A DNA stretch of 8,500 nucleotides from Spartobacteria bacterium. Lineage in GTDB: Bacteria > Verrucomicrobiota > Verrucomicrobiia > Chthoniobacterales > UBA10450. The notes under the pieces are model-generated. The model saw only the letters and a program-made list of their open reading frames with translations, did not search any database and had not been told where the DNA came from. Position numbers and translations under genes: made by a program. The stretch covers positions 1 to 8,500 of the forward strand of contig JAJPJU010000168.1 of the NCBI GenBank assembly GCA_021324035.1. Reading direction: 5' to 3'. Shown piece by piece: positions 1 through 6,873 of this stretch (position 1 is its first letter; the number at the start of each line of letters is the position of its first letter).

Positions 1-2177
1 AACGGCAATTTCTCCAGTGTTTCCCGAATCAGCCGGCTCAGGCGCATGATCGCGTCGCCGCGCAACAAAATGTGAAAACGAAATTGCCCCTGGAGTTTCT
101 CCAGCGGAGCGGGCGCGGCATCACTCAACGCAAACTCCGACGGAAGAGATTCTCGCAACCGCCGGACCAGGGTTTCAGCCGAGAGCTTGGCCCGGCCCTC
201 ATGTTCGGACCGAACCGTGATTAGAACGGCGTGCTTGAACGGAGGAAAATCGCAGCGTTCTCGAAACTCGAGTTCCTGCTGGAAATAACCGGCAAAATCG
301 TGATGACGCGCGAACTGGATGGACGGCGAGAACGGCGTGTAAGTCTGGACGAAGACTTCGCCCGGCGTTTCGCCGCGTCCGGCTCTTCCGGCAACCTGGG
401 TTAACAATTGAAACGTTCGTTCGCCCGCACGGAAATCAGGAAGATGCAGCGCCAGATCGGCGTTGATGATTCCAACCAGGGTCACGTTTGGAAAATGCAG
501 ACCCTTCGCGATCATTTGAGTCCCGACCAGGATGTCGATCTTGCCCGATCGAAAATTTCGCAACGTGTCGCGATAAGCTTCTTTTCGAGTCATGGAATCG
601 GCGTCCATGCGGCGCACGTTTGCTTTTGGAAAAAGGTTCGACACGGTCGACTCCACTTTTTCGGTCCCAAAGCCGGCATAAATCAGGGCGTCTTTGCCGC
701 AGGCCGGACATTTTTTTGGAACGACGGCAGTGTGTCCGCAAAGATGACAGCTCAATCTTGCCATGTGGCGATGAAAGGTAAGAGCAACGCTGCAGTTCGG
801 ACATTGGCGTGCCTCGCCGCAACTACTGCAAAGCAGCGACGTGGAAAATCCGCGCCGATTCAAAAACAGAATTGTTTGCTCGCGCTTTTGCAGCCGGTCC
901 GTAATCGCCTGGGAAAGTCTTTCCGATAGAATCGGCGCGATCTTCTCTTTTCTGCGCTCTTGCCGAAGATCGACGATTCGAATCAGCGGCATTTGCTGCT
1001 CATCCACGCGCTGGTTCAGGGTAACGAGCTCGTATTTGCCGGTGGTCGCGTTGTGATAGCTCTCCAGGGACGGCGTTGCGCTGCCGAGAACAATTGCGCA
1101 CTTTTCGATCTTGGCGCGCACGACTGCGACATCGCGTGCATGATATCGAGGCGCCTCTTCTTGTTTGTAACTCGTTTCGTGTTCTTCATCGACGATGATC
1201 AATCCGAGATCTTTCAACGGTGCGAATACGGCGCTGCGCGCGCCGATGACAATTCGGGCCCGGCCGGCGTGGACCTTGTGCCATTCGTCGTGACGTTCGC
1301 CATGTGACATATGACTGTGGAGGACCGCGACGGCTTCGTGCATTGCGGCGAACCGGCTTTTGAAACGCTCGACCGTCTGGGGAGTCAGCGAAATCTCCGG
1401 CACCAGCACGATTGCGTTCTGTCCACGTTCAAGAGCGCCGCGGATGGCCTGCAAATAAACTTCGGTTTTGCCGCTGCCGGTGACGCCATGAAGCAAAATC
1501 GGTTTCGCAGTTTCAGGCGCGGCCAGCGCGTCCGAAATGTTTTTGAGCGCCGCGGTTTGTTCGGCGTTGAGATCGAGATTTGCGCTGGCCACAAATTGTT
1601 CGTCCGCGTGTGGATCGCGGGCGATCGCTTCTTCGCGCAAATCGATCAAGTTTCGCGCGGCGAGCGCGCGCAACGCGTGATTGTCGAGCGATGTTTGCCG
1701 CAACAATTTCGCGGCTGGAACAGGCTTATCGAGTTTCGTAATTGCCTCGAGCAGCTCGGCTTGTCTTGGCGCGCGCCGTCGCAATTTATCGATTTCGTTT
1801 TGATCGATCACGCGCGGATGAACCACGAGTTGTTTTTTCCAACCGATCTCGGCTCGCCGGATGACTTGAGGCAATAAGCTGCGCATCACCGTTTCCAACG
1901 GGCAGCAATAGTAGGCCCCCATCCATTTCGCGAGTTCCAGCAATCGTTCGCTCACCACGGGCGTTTCGCCGACCAGAGCTTCAATCGGACGAATTCCCTT
2001 CGCGTCGCTTCGGTCGAGGGTGGCGAGGACGGTCGCCAGGGCCGATCGGTCACGGAACGGAACGCGCACTCGTGAGCCCACTCCGATCCGATCGGCCAGG
2101 GTTTCCGGCACCGAGTAATCCAACTCGCGCTGAATGGCGCGGTCTATGATTACGCGAACGAAAGCGGGCTTCATCAT
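1..2177 (-). CDS. priA: Primosomal protein N' (replication restart helicase PriA), 3' end cut by window edge
   Basis: PriA is a superfamily 2 3'-to-5' DNA helicase that recognises stalled forks and D-loops and starts reassembly of the replisome. Reading from ATG at 2177 gives 725 uninterrupted residues; the family is usually about 730-750 long, so only a short C-terminal tail is missing. Visible in order: an N-terminal DNA-binding region (residues 1-110), Walker A GVTGSGKT (231-238), DEEH box (330-333), SATPS motif (366-370), a zinc-binding insert with eight cysteines in four CxxC pairs (450/453, 459/462, 477/480, 490/493), the motif GTQMIAKGLHFP (552-563) and QVAGRAGRG (594-602). These are diagnostic of PriA. 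The start is ATG-ATG (2177 or 2174), so one residue is ambiguous; only a weak GAG lies directly upstream. It is divergent from the transglycosylase gene across 74 bp. No frameshift or missing catalytic residue was seen. Confidence 0.97.
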   Translation of the reverse strand, partial: MMKPAFVRVIIDRAIQRELDYSVPETLADRIGVGSRVRVPFRDRSALATVLATLDRSDAKGIRPIEALVGETPVVSERLLELAKWMGAYYCCPLETVMRSLLPQVIRRAEIGWKKQLVVHPRVIDQNEIDKLRRRAPRQAELLEAITKLDKPVPAAKLLRQTSLDNHALRALAARNLIDLREEAIARDPHADEQFVASANLDLNAEQTAALKNISDALAAPETAKPILLHGVTGSGKTEVYLQAIRGALERGQNAIVLVPEISLTPQTVERFKSRFAAMHEAVAVLHSHMSHGERHDEWHKVHAGRARIVIGARSAVFAPLKDLGLIIVDEEHETSYKQEEAPRYHARDVAVVRAKIEKCAIVLGSATPSLESYHNATTGKYELVTLNQRVDEQQMPLIRIVDLRQERRKEKIAPILSERLSQAITDRLQKREQTILFLNRRGFSTSLLCSSCGEARQCPNCSVALTFHRHMARLSCHLCGHTAVVPKKCPACGKDALIYAGFGTEKVESTVSNLFPKANVRRMDADSMTRKEAYRDTLRNFRSGKIDILVGTQMIAKGLHFPNVTLVGIINADLALHLPDFRAGERTFQLLTQVAGRAGRGETPGEVFVQTYTPFSPSIQFARHHDFAGYFQQELEFRERCDFPPFKHAVLITVRSEHEGRAKLSAETLVRRLRESLPSEFALSDAAPAPLEKLQGQFRFHILLRGDAIMRLSRLIRETLEKLP

Positions 2178-2191
2178 CTCAAATCGTAATC

Positions 2192-2242
2192 ATGCTCGTG
2201 CTCGTGGCCGTAATCGGCTAATCATATCACGAGCACGATCAT
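2192..2242. repeat. Inverted repeat in the priA / transglycosylase divergent intergenic region
   Basis: The left arm ATGCTCGTGCTCGTG (2192-2206) pairs with the right arm CACGAGCACGATCAT (2228-2242) at 14 of 15 positions, around a 21-nt loop. The loop holds a second small stem, GCCG-TAAT-CGGC (2207-2218). The left arm is itself a CTCGTG tandem, and CGTAAT occurs at 2185 and again at 2209. It fills most of the 74-bp gap between two divergent starts, so it could be an operator, a structured leader or a dispersed intergenic repeat. I see no convincing -35/-10 pair in the gap. The pairing is seen directly; any function is inference. Confidence 0.6.
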
Positions 2243-2251
2243 TCGTTAGCA

Positions 2252-2842
2252 ATGCGTTTTCTGTTGAAACTTGTCCTCTGTTTCCTGCTCGCGCTGGCAG
2301 CGGGGTTTGGTTATCTCGCTCTGCGATCGGGCGATGCGCTTTACAGCGTTTACGAATGGTTGAGCCCGGCGCGCTTTCAACAATACGACCAAATCATTAG
2401 TTCAGTGGCCGCGGAACACCGGCTCGATCCCATGCTGGTGAAAGCGGTGGCCTGGCGGGAAAGCCGGTTTGACACTCACAAAGTCGGGACGACTGGCGAA
2501 CGCGGCCTGATGCAAGTGAGCGCAAAGGCCGCCAACGAATGGGCTCAGCAAAATAAAATCGCGGATTTCCATTTTGACCAATTGTTCGATCCGAAAACAA
2601 ATCTCGAAGCCGGATCGTGGTATTTGCGTCGCGCGCTGGATCATTGGCAAAATGAATCGGAGCCCCTGGCGTTTGCGCTTGCGGAATACAATGCCGGTGC
2701 GAGCCGCGCTCAGCGCTGGGTGGGCGCGGACGGCATGACGACAAACCAGTTTCTCGCCAACATCGAATTCCCGATTACGCGAAGTTACGTGCAATCGATC
2801 ATGAAGCGGTATGCGTTTTACAAGCGCCGCGGGCGGATGTGA
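2252..2842 (+). CDS. Membrane-anchored lytic transglycosylase, SLT domain
   Basis: This is a predicted murein lytic transglycosylase of the Slt/GH23 type, which cleaves the MurNAc-GlcNAc bond of peptidoglycan with formation of a 1,6-anhydro product. The 196-residue protein begins with a positively charged end and a hydrophobic stretch (residues 4-25) that looks like a signal anchor; Cys10 does not sit in a proper lipobox, so a lipoprotein is unlikely. The SLT fold follows: AWRESRFD with the catalytic Glu70, GLMQVS (85-90), AEYNAG (144-149) and the closing FPITRSYVQSI region (173-183), all in family order. It is a minimal enzyme with no LysM or other wall-binding domain. ATG at 2252 is chosen because it gives a clean signal anchor; no Shine-Dalgarno is visible. 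It stands alone, divergent from priA and convergent with the HMG-CoA lyase gene 14 bp downstream. Family assignment is firm; its role (growth, secretion or recycling) is unknown. Confidence 0.93.
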   Translation: MRFLLKLVLCFLLALAAGFGYLALRSGDALYSVYEWLSPARFQQYDQIISSVAAEHRLDPMLVKAVAWRESRFDTHKVGTTGERGLMQVSAKAANEWAQQNKIADFHFDQLFDPKTNLEAGSWYLRRALDHWQNESEPLAFALAEYNAGASRAQRWVGADGMTTNQFLANIEFPITRSYVQSIMKRYAFYKRRGRM

Positions 2843-2856
2843 TTCCGCCGAATATC

Positions 2857-3714
2857 TCAAGCAAACTCGGTCGCAATCCCGGCGTTTAATTGCGCCACCT
2901 TGCTCGTTTCAATCGCGACGTCGACCCCTCTTTGCTGGAGCGCGTCGATCACGCTTTCGGTCGGAATATTTCCGACCAATGTGTCCTGAGCGAATGGGCA
3001 ACCACCAAGCCCGCCGAGTGCAGAATCGAATCTTCGGCAGCCGGCATCGTAGGCCGCGAGAATTTTTGCCGCGGCATCAGCTCGCAGGCTATGCAAATGC
3101 ACGCCGATCTCGCGATCGGCGGCTGCATGAATTGCTGCGGTAACGACTCGCTGGATCGACGCCGCGTCCGCGATGCCAATCGTGTCTGCGAGAGAAATCG
3201 ATTTGATGCCGAAATCAGCGATTTTTTTAATCGCGATCTCGATCTCGTCTGCATTCCATGGATCGCCGTAGGGATTCCCGAACGCCATCGAAAGATAGAC
3301 CACCAGATCGGCTCCGGCCGCGTCGGCCCGTTGCTTAATCGCTCGCAGGGCGGCAAGATTTTCTTCGGCCGATTGATTTTGATTTCGACGCAAAAACGTC
3401 GGCGAAACCGAACATGGATAGCCGATGGTGCTGACTCGTTTTGTAGCGATTGCGCGCTCGGCGCCTTTCTCGTTGACGACAATACCGATGATCTCGATCT
3501 CTTTCGGAATTTCGAGCTCAGCGAGAACCGCCTCGCTGTCAGCCATTTGCGGCACGGCTTTTGGCGAAACAAAACTCACCGCGTCGATGTGTTTGAAGCC
3601 GGCATCGATCAGGCCCCGAAGATATTCGACCTTCAGTTTGGTCGGGATCTGTCCGGGCAACCCCTGCCAGGCGTCGCGCGGACATTCGATTAATTTTACC
3701 GGTTCGTTCGCCAT
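2857..3714 (-). CDS. Hydroxymethylglutaryl-CoA lyase (HMGL-like TIM barrel)
   Basis: Predicted to split 3-hydroxy-3-methylglutaryl-CoA into acetyl-CoA and acetoacetate, the last step of leucine degradation, in the cytoplasm with a divalent metal. The 285-residue protein has the family landmarks: PRD with Arg13-Asp14 (substrate/metal site), SFVSPKAVPQM (47-57), a ...YLSMAFGNPYGDPW block (140-153), SLADTIG (174-180), the metal-binding His206 and His208 of VHLH, GGLGGCPFAQ with the active-site loop Cys239, and Asn249. The variants PRDAWQG and HLHS, in place of PRDGLQN and HCHD, resemble HMG-CoA lyases remembered from Bacteroidetes, so this looks like a distinct clade and not a decayed enzyme. 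The ORF is open to a TTG at 3759, but that start would overlap the divergent polX gene; ATG at 3714 gives the usual N-terminus. No Shine-Dalgarno is visible. Other leucine-pathway genes are absent from the window. A related HMGL-like aldolase or lyase is the main alternative. Confidence 0.9.
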   Translation of the reverse strand: MANEPVKLIECPRDAWQGLPGQIPTKLKVEYLRGLIDAGFKHIDAVSFVSPKAVPQMADSEAVLAELEIPKEIEIIGIVVNEKGAERAIATKRVSTIGYPCSVSPTFLRRNQNQSAEENLAALRAIKQRADAAGADLVVYLSMAFGNPYGDPWNADEIEIAIKKIADFGIKSISLADTIGIADAASIQRVVTAAIHAAADREIGVHLHSLRADAAAKILAAYDAGCRRFDSALGGLGGCPFAQDTLVGNIPTESVIDALQQRGVDVAIETSKVAQLNAGIATEFA

Positions 3715-3744
3715 GACTGAAATCTTTGGTAACGGTTCAAGGGA

Positions 3745-5508
3745 ATGACGAAATCGCAAATTGCCGGCGTCTTGCAGGAGATTGCCACGCTCTTGGAGCT
3801 CAAGGATGAAAATCCATTCAAGATTCGAGCTTACGCCAACGCGGCGCGGTCGCTCGAAACTTTTGGCGGCAATTTATCCGATCTCCAGGATGAAGAAGCA
3901 CTCGGCAAAATTCCCGGTATCGGCAAAGCGATTGCAGCCAAGATCAACGAACTCGCCGGGACTGGAAAATCGAAATATCTGGAAGAGCTTCGCGCCGAAT
4001 TTCCCGCCGCGATCCTGGAATTATTTTCGATATCGGGGCTCGGCGCGAAAAAAATCAAAGCGCTCTACGAGCAACTGCACATCAGCTCGATCGAGCAACT
4101 CCGTGAAGCCTGCGAGTCGGGCAAAGTCGCTGAGTTGGCCGGGTTTGGCGAAACGACCCAGACTAAAATCTGCGCGGCGATTGAGCAGCGCGCCAAACAT
4201 TCCGGTTATTTCCAATTTGGGCAAATTGCGGCCGAAACAGAAAAGCTTCGGCAGGATCTCGCGGGCCATCCCGACGCGCTCCAGGTCGACGTGGCCGGCA
4301 GTTATCGGCGACGGCGGGAGATTGTTCGCGACGTCGATTTTGTCGTCGCTACGAAAAAGCCCGCAGCGATCACCGAGACGTTCATTAAGCATCCGTTTGT
4401 CGAGTCGGTCATTGCTCAAGGGCCGACCAAAACCAGCGTGCGACTTCGTTCAGGCATTCAATCCGATCTTCGGGTAGTGAGTTCAACCGAATATCCATTT
4501 GCGCTCAATTATTTTACCGGCAGCAAAGAGCACAACATCGAGATGCGGAGCCGCGCCCTGCAGCGGGGTTGGACTTTAAATGAATACCGGCTGGCGAAGC
4601 TGTCGCCGGATCCGAAGGCGAAGAAGAAAATTGTTCCCGCAAAAATTCCAAAGGTGAATCAAGAAGCAGACTTGTATCGTGCGCTCGGGCTCGACTTTGT
4701 TCCGCCTGAATTACGCGAGAACTGCGGCGAATTCGAGGCTGCTGAAACCCACTCGCTGCCGAAACTGCTCGAGAAAGATAATCTGCGGGGGACATTCCAT
4801 TGCCATACCGTTGCCAGCGACGGTCATAACACGCTCGAAGAAATGGCGGCGGCGGCACAGGAGCTGGGGCTTGAATACCTTGGCATTGCGGAGCACAGCA
4901 AGAGCTCGGTGCAGGCCCACGGAATCGATGCCGCGAAACTCCGTGAGCAGATCGCGACGATTCGAAAATTGAACAAGAAGTTTCGTGGCTTCCGATTGTT
5001 TGCCGGGGTCGAGTGCGACATTCTCCGGGACGGCAAACTTGATTTCGATGACGAGATTTTGTCCGAACTGGATTTTGTCGTCGCCTCGGTCCATTCCGTT
5101 TTCAATTTGTCCGAGGCGGAAATGACCAAGCGGGTGATTCGCGCGGTGGAGAATCCGTTTGTCACCATTCTGGCCCATCCAACAGGCCGATTGTTGTTAA
5201 AACGCGAACCTTATTCGATCGATATTCCGGCGGTGCTCGAGGCTGCAGCTGCGACTGGAACGTGGGTTGAATTGAACGCAGCGCCCAAACGACTCGACCT
5301 CGATTGGCGTTGGTGGCCAATGGCCAAAGAGAAGGGCGTGAAATGCGTGATCGATCCGGATGCCCACCGGACCGAACGATTGCAGGACTTGTGGTTTGGC
5401 GTAGGGATCGCGCGAAAAGGCTGGCTGACGAAGGCGGACGTTATGAATTGCTTGGCGCTTGGCAAAATCGAGACTGCGTTGCAAGCGAAGCGGCAAAAGC
5501 AGGAATAG
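3745..5508 (+). CDS. polX: DNA polymerase/3'-5' exonuclease PolX
   Basis: A bacterial family X DNA polymerase that fills short gaps in base-excision repair and carries its own PHP-type 3'-5' exonuclease. The 587 residues match the usual 570-590 length. Order: an 8-kDa-like N-terminal domain with helix-hairpin-helix motifs (IPGIGKAIAAKI, 56-67; ISGLGAKKIKAL, 96-107), then the polymerase palm with GSYRRR (185-190), metal-binding Asp196 and Asp198, third Asp241, and the FTGSKEHN block (257-264). The C-terminal PHP domain carries His352/His354, Asp359, Glu383-His384, Glu423, His450, His478 and Asp539/His541, the expected metal ligands. The last ligand motif reads DPDAH, where SDAH or TDAH is more usual. 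ATG at 3745 gives the canonical N-terminus; GGGA lies immediately against it, too close for a good ribosome site. It is divergent from the HMG-CoA lyase gene (30 bp) and convergent with the arginine dihydrolase gene. Both active sites appear intact. Confidence 0.97.
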   Translation: MTKSQIAGVLQEIATLLELKDENPFKIRAYANAARSLETFGGNLSDLQDEEALGKIPGIGKAIAAKINELAGTGKSKYLEELRAEFPAAILELFSISGLGAKKIKALYEQLHISSIEQLREACESGKVAELAGFGETTQTKICAAIEQRAKHSGYFQFGQIAAETEKLRQDLAGHPDALQVDVAGSYRRRREIVRDVDFVVATKKPAAITETFIKHPFVESVIAQGPTKTSVRLRSGIQSDLRVVSSTEYPFALNYFTGSKEHNIEMRSRALQRGWTLNEYRLAKLSPDPKAKKKIVPAKIPKVNQEADLYRALGLDFVPPELRENCGEFEAAETHSLPKLLEKDNLRGTFHCHTVASDGHNTLEEMAAAAQELGLEYLGIAEHSKSSVQAHGIDAAKLREQIATIRKLNKKFRGFRLFAGVECDILRDGKLDFDDEILSELDFVVASVHSVFNLSEAEMTKRVIRAVENPFVTILAHPTGRLLLKREPYSIDIPAVLEAAAATGTWVELNAAPKRLDLDWRWWPMAKEKGVKCVIDPDAHRTERLQDLWFGVGIARKGWLTKADVMNCLALGKIETALQAKRQKQE

Positions 5509-5529
5509 TGTGGAGTACGGGAGATTCGC

Positions 5530-5553
5530 CGAAGTTATTACTCTGTCACTTCG
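5530..5553. terminator. Weak hairpin between convergent polX and arginine dihydrolase genes
   Basis: CGAAGT (5530-5535) and ACTTCG (5548-5553) form a perfect 6-bp stem with a 12-nt loop, in the middle of the 46-bp gap between two convergent stop codons. There is no run of T on either side, so it is not a classical intrinsic terminator. Its position is the main reason to list it; a chance stem is quite possible. Confidence 0.25.
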
Positions 5554-5554
5554 T

Positions 5555-6364
5555 TCATCCCGCTTTGTCCCGTTGGGGCATGAACATTGTCAGACACTTG
5601 CAAGCTCCACCGGCTTTCAAAAATTCACTCATCGGGAGCTGATGACACTTGTAGCCACGCTTGGTCAAAGCATTGGCTAGCTTGGGCGCCCCTTCCGGCA
5701 AGACGATGTCACGGCCAAGAGGCACCGCGTTGCAACAAAAGTGCATCGCTTCGTCCGGTTCGACTTCGATCAAATCGGAAACATGTTCCCGAATGGCCTT
5801 CTGACCGTATTCGTCGAACGCTGCCGGAAACCAAATCACTGCGCCATCGGGTAGCGGACAGAAACAGGTGTCGAGATGATAGAACCGGGGATCCACCAGC
5901 TCCACGGAGACAACGAGACAGCCGAGCATCTCCGCGATCGCGCGATGGGATTTTATGTCTGAACGAAATTTGTACCCGCAGAAAAGCGCTTCCCCGGCAA
6001 ATAACGCATCGCCTTCACCCTCGAAGTAATAATCATTCGGCAGCCATGAAATCTGGTAGCCGCGTTCTTCCATCCAGCGCGCGAAGTGAGGCGCTTCGCC
6101 GGCGCGCTCTTTGTGCCGAAAATTACTGGGAATGAATTGGCGGCCAACCGCGAGTCCCGCATTCGCGGTGAAAACCATATCCGGCAGTTTCGGTTGCGGA
6201 CTGATTAGTTCGATCTTGCAGTCCAGCTGGGACAAAGCCGCTTGCAATCCTGTCCACTGCGCTTTGGCCACGGCTGTTTCCGCGCCACGCGCCCGGCTCA
6301 TCCAGGGATTGATTTCGTATTCGATGCCGTAGAAATCGGGCGGGCAAAGTAACAACTCGCGCAT
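5555..6364 (-). CDS. Arginine dihydrolase (ArgZ/AgrE N-terminal-like, amidinotransferase/DDAH superfamily)
   Basis: Predicted cytoplasmic guanidino-modifying enzyme with the pentein fold. The whole 269 residues resemble the N-terminal catalytic domain of cyanobacterial AgrE/ArgZ, which turns arginine into ornithine, ammonia and CO2. Shared blocks: LLCPPDFYGIEYEINPWM (5-22), PDMVFTANAGL (61-71), HKERAGEAPHF (84-94), FEGEGDALF (114-122), FYHLDTCFCPL (161-171) with catalytic His163, and FLKAGGACKCLT (248-259) with the likely nucleophile Cys257. Asn68 stands where arginine deiminases have Asp in FTRD, which favours the dihydrolase over deiminase or DDAH. Automatic pipelines may call it dimethylarginine dimethylaminohydrolase. 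It starts 12 bp after the LOR/SDH-domain gene and should be cotranscribed with it. Cyanobacterial AgrE continues into LOR/SDH and ornithine cyclodeaminase domains; here the protein stops after the pentein domain. Start ATG at 6364 gives the family N-terminus; no Shine-Dalgarno is visible. Family is sure; exact reaction is inferred. Confidence 0.9.
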   Translation of the reverse strand: MRELLLCPPDFYGIEYEINPWMSRARGAETAVAKAQWTGLQAALSQLDCKIELISPQPKLPDMVFTANAGLAVGRQFIPSNFRHKERAGEAPHFARWMEERGYQISWLPNDYYFEGEGDALFAGEALFCGYKFRSDIKSHRAIAEMLGCLVVSVELVDPRFYHLDTCFCPLPDGAVIWFPAAFDEYGQKAIREHVSDLIEVEPDEAMHFCCNAVPLGRDIVLPEGAPKLANALTKRGYKCHQLPMSEFLKAGGACKCLTMFMPQRDKAG

Positions 6365-6376
6365 ACGAACGGCCGA

Positions 6377-6628
6377 TTATTTATCGCCAGGCTGAGGCCG
6401 TTTTACTTCGGCGCCTTGTTCGCGCAATCGCTGGATTAATTCATCCAACGCAGTCCTGGTCGGCGCGGTGATCTCAATACGGGCAAGACTGGGATCGACC
6501 CGCTTCTGGCCGATCTTGAATTCGACAATATTAAAAGTAGCGCCCCGAGTCACAATCTGGTCGAGCACTTTGGGTAAAGTGAGCGAATCTATGATGTGAC
6601 CGCGCAACTCGATGATATCCGAAACCAT
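6377..6628 (-). CDS. Free-standing LOR/SDH conserved-region domain protein
   Basis: An 83-residue protein matching the conserved region found before the ornithine cyclodeaminase part in AgrE and archaeal TIGR00300 proteins (named LOR/SDH after lysine-ketoglutarate reductase/saccharopine dehydrogenase). Visible hallmarks: ELRGHIIDSLTLPKVLD (7-23), EFKIGQKRVDPSLARIEI (36-53), and a C-terminal helix LDELIQRLREQGAE (61-74). It looks like a small alpha-beta domain with no catalytic residues of its own; a regulatory or subunit-contact role is plausible but unproven. It is the first gene of a two-gene operon with the arginine dihydrolase gene, 12 bp apart. The same two domains occur in one chain, in the opposite order, in cyanobacteria, which supports a functional link. 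ATG at 6628 puts the conserved block at the expected place; there is no Shine-Dalgarno. The tail (RPQPGDK) is low complexity. Domain recognition is from memory of the family and was not checked by search. Confidence 0.82.
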   Translation of the reverse strand: MVSDIIELRGHIIDSLTLPKVLDQIVTRGATFNIVEFKIGQKRVDPSLARIEITAPTRTALDELIQRLREQGAEVKRPQPGDK

Positions 6629-6708
6629 CGTGGAAATTTAGCCGATGAACCCGCGCTCCGCCAATTGCGCTGGAACCCCGGCAGACCGACAATCTGGACA
6701 GGATCTGT
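6629..6708. other. Intergenic region upstream of the LOR/SDH-arginine dihydrolase operon
   Basis: Eighty bases separate the divergent LOR/SDH-domain start and the small plus-strand ORF. A promoter for the minus-strand operon should lie here or inside the small ORF. I see no clear sigma-70 boxes, riboswitch-like structure or operator palindrome. Confidence 0.4.
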
Positions 6709-6873
6709 ATGAAAAAACCCAGCGTTCACGGGCCCTCTCCCAGCCGCAAAGCCCATTTGACGTTGAGGGATAAACTAAATCGTAAATCGAAACCGATGCC
6801 GCCATTGCCAACATCCGATCGCCGTTTGGCCAGGCATGCCCGTGTCGCTCACAAACCAAATGCGAAGAAATAA
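6709..6873 (+). CDS. Small basic hypothetical protein (54 aa)
   Basis: Not recognised. ATG at 6709 begins MKKPSVHGPSPSRK and the frame stays open for 54 residues to TAA at 6871-6873. The product is strongly basic (many Lys, Arg and His), rich in Pro and Ser, and has no tyrosine, tryptophan or phenylalanine; it would be largely unstructured, as in nucleic-acid-binding tails. The best argument for a real gene is AGGA at 6700-6703, five bases before the ATG, the only well-spaced Shine-Dalgarno in the window. The frame ends inside the start of the next ORF, an overlap typical of translational coupling. It has the orientation of the 91-residue ORF and is divergent from the LOR/SDH operon. Against it: shortness, lack of hydrophobic core, and possible chance openness. 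Confidence 0.4.
   Translation: MKKPSVHGPSPSRKAHLTLRDKLNRKSKPMPPLPTSDRRLARHARVAHKPNAKK

Noticed and set aside
408..1877. Several plus-strand ORFs of 70-190 residues
   Set aside because: They lie antisense to the intact, motif-rich priA frame and have shadow-like composition.
2832..2849. GGCGG / CCGCC stem across the transglycosylase stop codon as a terminator
   Set aside because: Only 5 bp with an 8-nt loop and no T run; likely chance in GC-rich coding sequence.
3715..3759. TTG start for HMG-CoA lyase adding 15 residues
   Set aside because: The extra residues do not match the family and would overlap the divergent polX start; ATG 3714 gives the canonical N-terminus.
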